DNA from: Lantana camara
Taxonomy: Eukaryota > Streptophyta > Magnoliopsida > Lamiales > Verbenaceae
Reading direction: 5' to 3'
Assembly: GCA_037501455.1 (NCBI GenBank)
Contig: CM074855.1
Span: 57,977,001-58,041,000 of the forward strand
DNA: 64,000 bases
The position numbers were made by a program, and so were the translations under genes. The first letter of the stretch is position 1. Each line of letters opens with the position of its first letter. The notes under the pieces were generated by a model. That model made no database searches, was not told the DNA's origin, and was given only the letters and a program-made list of their open reading frames with translations. Below, one piece after another: positions 25,201-33,941 of the stretch.

Positions 25201-25349
25201 TATTGCTTCCGTACTCTGAGTTTGTCAAGTTAGATCCTGAGTTGGTCTCCCGTTCGGTATGATTCGGATTCGGGCAAGGACTTTCTATTTCGTGACCGAG
25301 TCTGGGTCATAGTACGGGGGATGTGTCATCCTCCGTTTGGGGTGTTACA
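22280..25349 (+). repeat. Element B LTR, second complete copy
   Basis: A 3070-bp LTR from TGTGGCGCCCCGTC to GGGGTGTTACA, followed by CTTCC (25350-25354) and the resumed C LTR. It has a better TATA box than the 5' copy (TATAAATA at 22808-22815), a longer (TA)n tract (about 24819-24841) and the palindrome array (23364-23557). A short stretch near 25236 is deleted relative to the 5' LTR. Confidence 0.92.
23364..23557. repeat. Array of six 16-bp palindromes, second B LTR
   Basis: Copies at 23364, 23396, 23442, 23473, 23510 and 23542. Centre spacing is 32, 46, 31, 37 and 32 bp. The first is CGGAACGGCCGTTCCC, nearly the perfect palindrome, and it is better preserved than its counterpart at 15511. 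Confidence 0.85.
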
Positions 25350-26112
25350 CTTCCTCATACAAGCTCATACATTCAATTTCATGCTAGGATTCATAGATAG
25401 AAATGAAATACACATCAAGGAAAATCCGTAGCTTACCTTGGCTCTTGAAATGATGAAGAAACGAGAGAGGTATGAGCTCTTGAAGGTGTAGGAAAGTCTT
25501 AGATCTTCATCCTCTCTTGAAGATCTTCCATAGATGATATGTCTTGTGTGAAGTGAAGATTAAAATTAAGCTAGGTTAGGGTTTTATCGTATATATATGG
25601 TTGCTAAAGATTTCATTAGGGTTTCCAAGATATAATATGAGGCTAGGGGCTTTATTAGGATTTGGGCTCAAATAAATGACTTTCGGCCCAATAGGTCAAG
25701 ATTAAAAAGGTTTACGGTCTAAACGGTTTTCGAAAAATATAAAGTAAATACCGTTGGACCTGAATCACCGAATCAAGCCCAATAGTGGTGTTGGAATTCG
25801 AATTCGAATTCCCGAGCTCATATTGGTCCCGAATGACCCAAACTCACCAAACTTAAGTTAGGCCCGAACACACAAATAGGTCAAAGTCCTATCTAAATCC
25901 AACGGCAACAACTAATTTAAATTCAACCAAGTTCCAGTCCTAAGTTCTCATGCAAGAATTCATATTTTACCATTTTTTATTTTAGTCAATTAAGTCACAT
26001 TTTCAATCAAAGCTGGAATGAAACACATAAAAAGGGAATTAAATCACATAAATGCTTAACGTATTCTCTCTCGTGACGCATACCTCTACGATTTATCAGA
26101 CGGGGCGTCACA
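25350..26112 (-). repeat. Element C 3' LTR, inner piece
   Basis: Resumes the C LTR interrupted at 244 and ends at the LTR start (TGTGACGCCCCG on the minus strand, 26101-26112). It contains the GAATTC palindrome (25793-25812) and a TATA-like ATATATATA near 25590-25600. Next to it, at 26113-26131, is the minus-strand polypurine tract (AAGGAGGAGAGAT). Confidence 0.88.
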
Positions 26113-26411
26113 ATCTCTCCTCCTTAGGAGAACCTGGTCCCCAGGTTCGCTGCTCGACTTCAAACAAACCCGGTCATAACTTCTTCATTACCTCATTTAT
26201 CTCCCAAGTTGGTTCCTCCGATTTCTGTCCTTTCCACAACCCGATCTTGAATCTCGTCTGGATACTTCACAATCATCAAGTCCGAAGTAAATGGTAATTC
26301 TTTCATCGTAAGAACGGTCGACTCTTCGTTGTTGAACCAACGTCTCTTTAAGGACGTCCAGTTCTTGCATCCTTGTAGTCCGAAATCATCGACGTGCATC
26401 GTAACCAAGAC

Positions 26412-26860
26412 AGACAGAGAGAATACCATCTCTCAGCACAAAAGGTGAGAGAACCCCGTCTCTCGAACATAGAAAGCGAGAGAACCCTGTCTCTCGATCA
26501 CACAAGAGAGAACCCCGTCTCTCGAGCAGGCAATTGAGAGAACCCCGTCTATCAGTCTAGGTTGGACAGATTCCAGCATCTTCCAACATTCTAGTTCAAG
26601 AAATTCCAGCATTTCTCAAACCCCCTAAATTCAAGAGAATCCAGCATCTCCCGAATATCTAAGTACAAGAGAATCCAACATCTCTCATGCACAAAACTCA
26701 GAAAGAATCCAGCATCTTTCTATCACATAAGTAGAGAATCCTGCAACTCTCTAACACATAAATTGAGGGAATGAACATCCCCGAAGCACGTAAATAGAGA
26801 GAATTAAATCTTTCTCACACAGAGAATGAGAGAATCTGACATCTCTCTAGCACATAAATA
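26412..26860 (-). repeat. Dyad array of element C
   Basis: On the plus strand it reads as repeated GAGAGAACCCCGTCTCTC and GAGAATCCAGCATCTCTC units every 28-30 bp or so. It is homologous to the B array and lies between gag and the polypurine tract, where pol is missing. Confidence 0.82.
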
Positions 26861-26920
26861 TAATTATTTCAAGCACTTGTGCCTACATACATCAAGTAGC
26901 ACAGTTGAAAATTACAACAA

Positions 26921-28198
26921 TCAACGCATATCACATTTAGCAAGTATATCACATAATAATAATAAGAGTCGAATAAACGATGTATGTATGCTCGTGCTAT
27001 GAACGTTTATTGGACGTTCCATTGCGGCATTCTGATTAACCTCTGCTGTTTTCTCCTCTCTATCGAGGGCATATGCATGAGCCTGAATAGCTGGCGTCTT
27101 CTTCGGACAGGTGTCCCTCATGTCATCAGCAGAACCACATACCAAGCACCTACCCAAATACCTCCAAGACTTCTCCAATGGATGAGAACCCTGACAGTGA
27201 GGGCAACGGGCCTGAGCTGGGGACGGTAAAACTGGAGGTGCTGCGGAAGTAGTAGTTCGGGGCTTCTTGTTGATAAAGCCCTGTGGTACGATGGGGGTAT
27301 CGGAAACATCGGGTCCTTGTTGGTTCTTGATTTGAATACGCCCCTCTCGTACTCGTCGCTTCTTAGCTCTTGTTCGGTCACAATCAGAAATCTTATGCTT
27401 CGGCGACCCGCAACCGTAACATCTCCCCAATCTCTCCCAACACGTATCGTGCACATGCGTGTTTCCTCCACAATAGGTGCAGAACTGGGGTTCGTTCCTC
27501 GTCTCTGAAGTACTCCCGGTCTCGTGTCCCTTTCCATGGATTCTTTTGCCTCGAGTCCCATCCGGATGGAGTCCTCCTCCAATCGGAGAGTCCGAATACA
27601 CTCTCATCCCAAGTCCGATCCCCGATGTATGTCCTCTTCTATCTAACTCTCTCATGCCAACCTCCACCGCTAATGCTCCCTCAGTGACCTCATCCCAAGT
27701 GCCCGTGCTCCTCACAAGTACAAACTCCTTAAGTTCACTCCGTAGATTCATCCAATCATTGCCCATGATGTGGGGTACAACCATACCCAACCTCTCAAAC
27801 TCCTCCATGTAACCCCCAACAGTCCTATCCCCCTGCTTTAACGTGAAAAAGGCTTCCAATCTTTGCTTCTGTAGGGTGGCCGGTGTGAACCTCGTCCTAA
27901 ACTCCAGGACGAACACATCCCATGTCAATCCTTCACCCCTTGCCCCAGAACTCTGAACAACTTCCCTCCACCATTGTTTTGCAGGCCCACGTAAAAGTAG
28001 AGAGGTAAGTCGTGCCATATTGTGAGTGCTGCATGGCCACGCTTCAAATAGGCCCTCTATCCCCGAAAGCCACTGACTAGCACAAATTTCATCACCTCCT
28101 TCGAATAGGGCAGGGTTAAAAGACTTGAACTCGTGATACATCCTTGCCACGGGGTTAATAGGTGGTGAGTCGATTGGAAGTTGCCCTTGATTGTACAT
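26921..28198 (-). CDS. gag: Element C Gag, chimeric, with four zinc-knuckle positions; no pol
   Basis: A 425-codon ORF starting MYNQGQLPIDSPP. Residues about 20-210 are a gypsy Gag core (MYHEFKSFNPALFEGGDE; WWREVVQSS; FTLKQGDRTVGGYMEEFERL). They are followed by two intact CX2CX4HX4C knuckles, CTYCGGNTHVHDTC and CYGCGSPKHKISDC. After a basic linker, from PQGFINKKPRTTT onward, the protein becomes clearly homologous to element B's C-terminus. That half carries two further knuckle positions that are degenerate: the last Cys of the first is Ser (CPHCQGSHPLEKS), and the His of the second is Asp. The frame ends just past IHTSFI, before any protease. Its role would be particle assembly and RNA binding. 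The gene is open throughout, so a Gag protein is possible, but reverse transcription would need enzymes in trans. Confidence 0.82.
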   Translation of the reverse strand: MYNQGQLPIDSPPINPVARMYHEFKSFNPALFEGGDEICASQWLSGIEGLFEAWPCSTHNMARLTSLLLRGPAKQWWREVVQSSGARGEGLTWDVFVLEFRTRFTPATLQKQRLEAFFTLKQGDRTVGGYMEEFERLGMVVPHIMGNDWMNLRSELKEFVLVRSTGTWDEVTEGALAVEVGMRELDRRGHTSGIGLGMRVYSDSPIGGGLHPDGTRGKRIHGKGHETGSTSETRNEPQFCTYCGGNTHVHDTCWERLGRCYGCGSPKHKISDCDRTRAKKRRVREGRIQIKNQQGPDVSDTPIVPQGFINKKPRTTTSAAPPVLPSPAQARCPHCQGSHPLEKSWRYLGRCLVCGSADDMRDTCPKKTPAIQAHAYALDREEKTAEVNQNAAMERPINVHSTSIHTSFIRLLLLLCDILAKCDMR

Positions 28199-28480
28199 AT
28201 TGGGTTGAGAGGACTGACCGTAGGGTATCGTCTTGAAATATCAACAACTACAACACATGTATATGCATGTTGGTTAGTAAATGCTCATGTCACATAATAA
28301 ATCAATCATCAATATCTAAGGCAAGTAATGCTTCACATTATATAAACCCAGCAATGTGATGAGAATTCAAATGTATAGTTTATCAAACTGAGATGTTCAT
28401 GCACACATAACCAAGTTGTCCTATGTCGTACAACCTAGACAGACTCAACACGACACTAGAGCTCAGTTTTGCAACCTAGA

Positions 28481-28492
28481 GCTCTGATACCA
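28481..28492 (-). other. Element C primer-binding site
   Basis: Reads TGGTATCAGAGC on the minus strand, eight bases inside the 5' LTR end. Complementary to initiator-Met tRNA. Confidence 0.88.
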
Positions 28493-28500
28493 CTTAAGGA

Positions 28501-30087
28501 TGTAACACCCCAAACGGAGGATGCCACATCCCGCACTAAGACTCAGACCCGGTCACGAAATGGAAAGTCCATGCCCGAGTCCGAATCATAGTGAACGGGA
28601 GACCAACTCACACACTAGGTTAGGCGGATCTAACTTGACACACTCAGAGTGCGGATGTAATTAAAACTAACGATAATAGATAGCGGAAGCATTTAAAACA
28701 AAACATGCAAAGTAAGTGACGAGTTCAACTAACAAAAATACCTAGTCCTGAATATCAACATACATAACAGGTGACGGGTTCAACTAGCATAGATACCTAA
28801 TCCCGAATATCAAGATACATAACAGGTGACGGGTTCAACTAGCATAGATACCTAATCCCGAATCAATTTATAATCCAACTTAATAAACAACATAAGTATC
28901 ATCATAATAACTATTAGCATCCAAGTACTAGCTTACTAACCCCACACGGGTTTATGTCTAAATAGAACATATAACATAACCTTCAAGTGTGAAACATAAA
29001 TACATAACATAAGTAAAGTATGCGACAAATGCATCCTAATCCCAACTAGACTGACAAGTGTGACTCCGAAGACTCACTTCCGCCTATCCGAAGCCAAAAG
29101 AGCCTGCAACTAAAAGATAAAATCAGGTGTCAGTCAACTGACTGATAGAGGGGGCAAACGCACACCCACAATATATATATAAAGAGCACAGCACAGAATA
29201 AAAGGATGGACTCATGAACCGAGGATAGGTGTTTCATACCAAAACATTTCGAATTAACCCAAATAGATATAAATATAAGTTTAGAAACCATTTTCCAGAA
29301 AGACTCTATCCCGATTCATAATTCCATAACATAACATAGTCAACTACTCGGCGAGTACGAGCTTCCAACCTCAACGTCGGTTGATGGTAGGGTTGCGCGA
29401 CCCTAACCATCGAGAATAAACCGTCTAAAATAGACTCGATCTCAAGGGGGTAGCGAACCCACAAGAGTCATCCCCGGCCTTAGCCGGAGGCTCAAGATAT
29501 CACGCCTCCCCTATCTCCCTAAGTCGCGCAATGATATCTCAAATGGAACTAACGCACATGGTTGAAACCCCGACGGCCCTAACCGTCCCGGGGGACCCCA
29601 TTACCCGTAGCTCCAGGGGGACCCCATTACCCGTATATATATCCCTAAGCTGTGGAATTCAAGCCACGAAGACTCCCACCAACGCAGGCCGCACGGAAAG
29701 GTCATAAACATATCATATCCAACACATACGTATTTATAATAAGGTATACTCGCATGCAAGGGTAGAAATCAGCATATAAAGGCCATAGGTCACATAATTA
29801 TACAAAATCCTAAACCTCACCTTGTGCAAGTAGAGTCTGAGAGTGTGAAGGGCCAAACACTCTAAACCTCGGGCCCACCGGCACCACCAAACTCTGTGAT
29901 AAGACATACAAAAGCCCAGACTTACACTCTATATGAACCAAGTAAGAAGGACGGCGTATCATGAGATGGATGATATGTAGTATGGAATGGAGTGTACACA
30001 TAGGTCACGTAGCATAGTTCACATATTCCACCAAATCATGCAATTAACGAAGTATTAAAGTTTAAAAATACATTATGGAATGGTGTG
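28501..30087 (-). repeat. Element C 5' LTR, inner piece (3' half of the LTR)
   Basis: Starts (minus-strand end) at TGTAACACCCCAAACGG and runs to GTGTG (30083-30087), the target site of element E. The LTR resumes at 53276. It contains the module shared with B and E LTRs (29810-29970) and a 55-bp minisatellite. No gene. Confidence 0.9.
28716..28864 (-). repeat. 55-bp minisatellite in C LTR
   Basis: Three copies with GTGACGRGTTCAACTA phase marks at 28716, 28771 and 28826, exactly 55 bp apart. The last copy is partial. E-family LTRs carry related but diverged units. Confidence 0.85.
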
Positions 30088-30235
30088 TGTAACACCCCAA
30101 ACGGAGGATGCCACATCCCCCGCACTATGACCCAGACCCAGAACATGAAATGAAAATCCATGCCAGAATCCGAATCAGAGCGAACGGGAGACCAACTCAC
30201 ACACTAGGCTAGGCGGATCTAACTTGACAAAAACT
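30088..30235 (-). repeat. Element E 3' LTR, terminal 148-bp piece
   Basis: Matches 49276-49423 almost base for base, then stops at CAG, where D internal sequence begins. The CAG (30236-30238) is common to both parents of the join. Confidence 0.88.
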
Positions 30236-33200
30236 CAGGGCCCAGGGAAGAAGCCCCGACCAGCAGGACCAGTGATTAGAGCTCCAGTTGCTCCAGCTTT
30301 GCCACCACTACCCGAGAGACCTTATTGTACCTTCTGTGGACAGAGGACACACATCTATGATAACTGCAGGAGGCGTTTGGGTCTATGCTTACTTTGTGGG
30401 AGCGATGAGCATTTGGTAGATGGTTGTCCGGATCGCAAGATACCCCCACCGGGAGCACCGAGACCACTGATTAGGGCTCGGGCTTATGCTTTGGACGGAG
30501 AGCAACCGGATGCTGATGTGGATCCAGCCGCGGTAGTTGAAGGTACCATTTGCATACATGGCACGAACATTCATACGTTGTTTGATCCGGGAGCTACTCA
30601 CTCCTTTCTTTCGAGTGCTATATCTGCTTCTTTGTCTTTGCCTGTTTCTCGTTCTTCTGCATGTTATGTGGTTAGTACTCCTTTTGGTGGTAGTTTAGAA
30701 TCTGATCGGGTGTTCAGAGAGGTTCCGGTGAGCATCGAGGGTCGGGTTTTCTTGTCAGACTTCATTGAGCTGCCGATGACTTGCTATGGATCTATCTTGG
30801 GCATGGATTGGTTGTTCAGACATTCTGCTACAGTTGATTGTAGAGCGAAGAAGGTTCAGTTGGGAGCAGATTTGGTAGTAGGTTGGAGTTCCAAGACTGT
30901 ACCGCTACTTTCTTTTTCTGAAGCTCACAAGTTGGTTCGAGAGGGAGCCACGGGTTTCATTGCTTATGTTCTCAATAAACCCAAGGATCAGAGTAAGCTG
31001 GAAGAGACGGAAGTAGTGAAGGAATTTCCCGAGGTTTTTCCTGAGGAATTGGATTCTTTACCTCCAGAACGGGAAATTGAGTTTGTGATCGACTTGTACC
31101 CTAACGCAGAGCCGTATTCCAAGACTCCGTATCGTATGGCTCCGGCCGAGTTGAAAGAGTTGAAGACTCAACTTGATGCGTTGTTGGAGATTGGGTATAT
31201 TAGACCGAGTTCTTCTCCTTGGGGTGCACCGGTTTTGTTTGTAAAGAAGAAGGACGGGACTTTGAGAATGTGCATAGACTATAGGGAGTTGAACCGGATG
31301 ACGATCAAGAACAAGTATCCTCTTCCGCATATCGAGGAGTTGTTTGACATACTTCAGGGTTCGAAAGTCTATTCGAAACTGGACTTGAGACAAGGTTACT
31401 ACCAGCTGCGGATCCGAGCAGGGGATATTCCTAAGACAGGATTTAACACTCGGTATGGGCATTATGAGTTTGTTGTGATGCCGTTTGGATTGACTAATGC
31501 CCCAGCAACTTTTATGGATATGATGCACAGGATTTTCAGGCCTTTTCTGGATAAGTTCGTGGTCATTTTTATTGATGATATCCTGGTTTTCTCGAAGTCT
31601 GCCGAGGAGCATGCAAGACAGCTTCAGTTGGTATTGAGGACTTTGAAGGAGCATCAGTTGTTTGCCAAGTTTAGCAAGTGTGAGTTCTGGATTGACAGGG
31701 TGTCATTCTTGGGTCACGTGATTTCGGGCAACGGTTTGGAAGTCGATCCTTCCAAGATTGAGTCGGTGTTGAAGTGGGAGAAACCTAGGAATGCCTCTGA
31801 GATTAGGAGTTTCTTGGGTTTGGCAGGTTATTACCGGAGGTTTGTGAAGGATTTCTCCAAGTTAGCAGCTCCTTTAACCCGGTTGACGAAGAAGAATGTG
31901 AAATTTGATTGGAATGAAGAATGTGAGAAGAGTTTCACTTTCTTGAAGGAGAAGTTAGTGTCTGCTCCAGTGTTAGCCCTTCCGGAAGGTTCTGAAGGAT
32001 ATGCTGTTTATACGGATGCTTCTAAGGAAGGCTTGGGATGTGTGTTGACTCAGAAGGGTAAGGTAATTGCTTATGCATCCCGGAAGTTGAAAGAGCATGA
32101 GAAGAATTATCCGACACATGATCTTGAGCTTGTTGCCGTAGTCTTTGCACTTGGAAAGTGGAGACATTATTTGTACGGGGTGTCCTTCGAGATTTTCACC
32201 GACCACAAAAGCCTCCAGTATTTGTTCACTCAGAAGGATTTGAATATGAGGCAACGGCGTTGGATGGAAAGGTTGGAAGATTATGATTGCACGATCAAGT
32301 ACCATCCCGGCAAAACCAACGTGGTCGCCGATGCACTTAGTAGGAAAGCTAGTGTGTCGAGCTTGGAAGTGGGTGAAAGCAGTGGAATCGAGCCAATTGT
32401 TTTAAAGGCTCGAGTTTCTAATATTTCGGTCCAACCAGAGTTGAAACACAAGTTGTTTGAGGCTCAGAGTACAGATTTGGAAGTTCAGAGATTGGTAGCT
32501 AAGGCAAGAGCTGATCCAGAGTGTCCATTCGGGTTCGATGAAACCGGTCTTCTTCGTTTCAAGAACCGAGTGGTTGTACCCGAAGAGTTGAAACGGGTGT
32601 TGCTCGAGGAAGCTCACAGATCGGCTTATTCTATCCACCCCGGAGGAAACAAGATGTATAAGGATTTAAGGCAATATTATTGGTGGCGTGGATTGAAGAA
32701 AGATGTGGCCGAGTTTGTGAAGCATTGTCTCACTTGTCAGAAAGTGAAAGCCGAGCATCAGAAACCGGGAGGTCTTCTTCAGCCGTTACCTATTCCTGAG
32801 TGGAAGTGGGAACAGGTGACGATGGATTTCGTGTCCGGATTACCTAAGGTGAAAGGTGGATTCGATGGGATTTGGGTGATTGTGGACCGTTTGACGAAGT
32901 CTGCACATTTTCTACCGGTTCGGATGTCGTATAAGATTCGCAAGCTAGCCGAGCTTTACAACCGGGAGATTGTTAGACTTCACGGGATTCCGGTCAGTAT
33001 CGTTTCAGACAGAGATCCACGGTTCACTTCGAGGTTGTGGCATGAATTGCAAGAGGTTTTGGGTACGAAGCTCCAGTTTAGTACAGCTTTTCATCCTCAG
33101 ACAGATGGTCAGTCCGAGAGATTAATAAGGTATCTCGAGGATTTGCTTCGAGCTTGTTCTTTGGATTTTCAGTCTTCTTGGCATGATCAGCTACCTTTGA

Positions 33201-33907
33201 TTGAGTTCGCGTACAACAACAGTTTTCAGGCTTCGATTGGAATGGCACCGTATGAGCTACTTTATGGACGGAAGTGTCGTTCTCCGTTGTTCTTTGACTT
33301 GGAAGAGTGGAAGTGGACTAAGCAGGAAGGTGTTAAGAAAGGTGAGAAATTGGAAAAACCTTCCAAGGCCGTTGAAGCTATGATTGAGAAAGTCCAATTA
33401 ATAAAACAACGGATGAAATCAGCTCAGGACAGACAGAAGAGCTACGCCGATCGTCGCAGAAGGGATCTCGAGTTTGAGGTTGGAGACAGGGTATTCTTGA
33501 AGGCATCTCCACGTAAAGGATTTGCTCGGATTGGGAAAGGAGGTAAACTTAAACCTCGTTATTTAGGTCCTTATGAGATTTTGGAAAGAATTGGAGAAGT
33601 TGCTTACAGATTGGACCTACCACCGAGCCTCACGGGGATTCATAATGTATTTCACGTGTCTCAGCTGAGGAAATACTACCCCGATGAAACCGAGATCATT
33701 CCTGTTGAAGAAGTGGAATTGGAACCGAGTCTTACCTTTGTTCAGAAACCGGTTAAGATTTTGGATAAGAAGTTTCAGGAGTTAAGAAACAGGAGGATTC
33801 CCATGGTTAAGGTTCTTTGGAGAAGTGATAAGACCGAAGAAGCCACGTGGGAGACCGAAGACAAAATGAGACGGTTCCATCCAGAGTTGTTCCCTTCCGA
33901 TCAGTGA
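30236..33907 (+). pseudogene. Element D unit 1: gag-pol lacking the Gag N-terminus
   Basis: Matches codons 291-1513 of the full D polyprotein without frameshift or stop. It keeps both zinc knuckles ([28 protein letters not shown]), protease DPGATHS, RT FIDD, RNase H, HHCC and DDE integrase, and the C-terminal chromodomain-like segment. The Gag core and any ATG upstream of it are gone; the frame enters from the E LTR (TTGACAAAAACTCAG). With no 5' LTR or leader in front, it is not expected to be expressed normally. It differs from unit 2 by roughly ten substitutions, for example ARQ against PRH near 31615/38996. Confidence 0.92.
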
Positions 33908-33928
33908 ATCTGGGGACCAGATTCTTAT

Positions 33929-33941
33929 AAGGAGGGAGGAT
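33929..33941 (+). other. Element D polypurine tract, unit 1
   Basis: AAGGAGGGAGGAT directly before the LTR. It is repeated at 41310-41322 for unit 2. Confidence 0.85.

Larger units (their letters stand above)
14433..25349 (+). mobile_element. Gypsy element B (gag-only) with rearranged 3' end
   Basis: Plus-strand Ty3/gypsy-type element inserted four bases beyond the A target site. The target duplication CTTCC is at 14428-14432 and again at 25350-25354, where the interrupted C LTR resumes. Parts: 5' LTR 14433-17482, PBS, gag (17752-18852), dyad array, polypurine tract, and only the first ~55 bp of a 3' LTR (19866-19920). There follows a second copy of copia A's 3' end (19926-22270) and a further complete B-type LTR (22280-25349). 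The element lacks pol. Confidence 0.88.
19926..25349 (+). repeat. Second copy of the copia A 3' end plus B LTR block (segmental duplication)
   Basis: This block matches 12077-17482 end to end: the last ~86 bp of copia internal sequence, the polypurine tract, a copia LTR, AAGACTTCC, and a complete B-type LTR. Even the A-B insertion junction is reproduced. The copia LTR here shares the indels of the A 3' LTR and not those of the 5' LTR. The join to the B 3' LTR head lies at 19918-19926, with a few extra bases. Confidence 0.9.
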
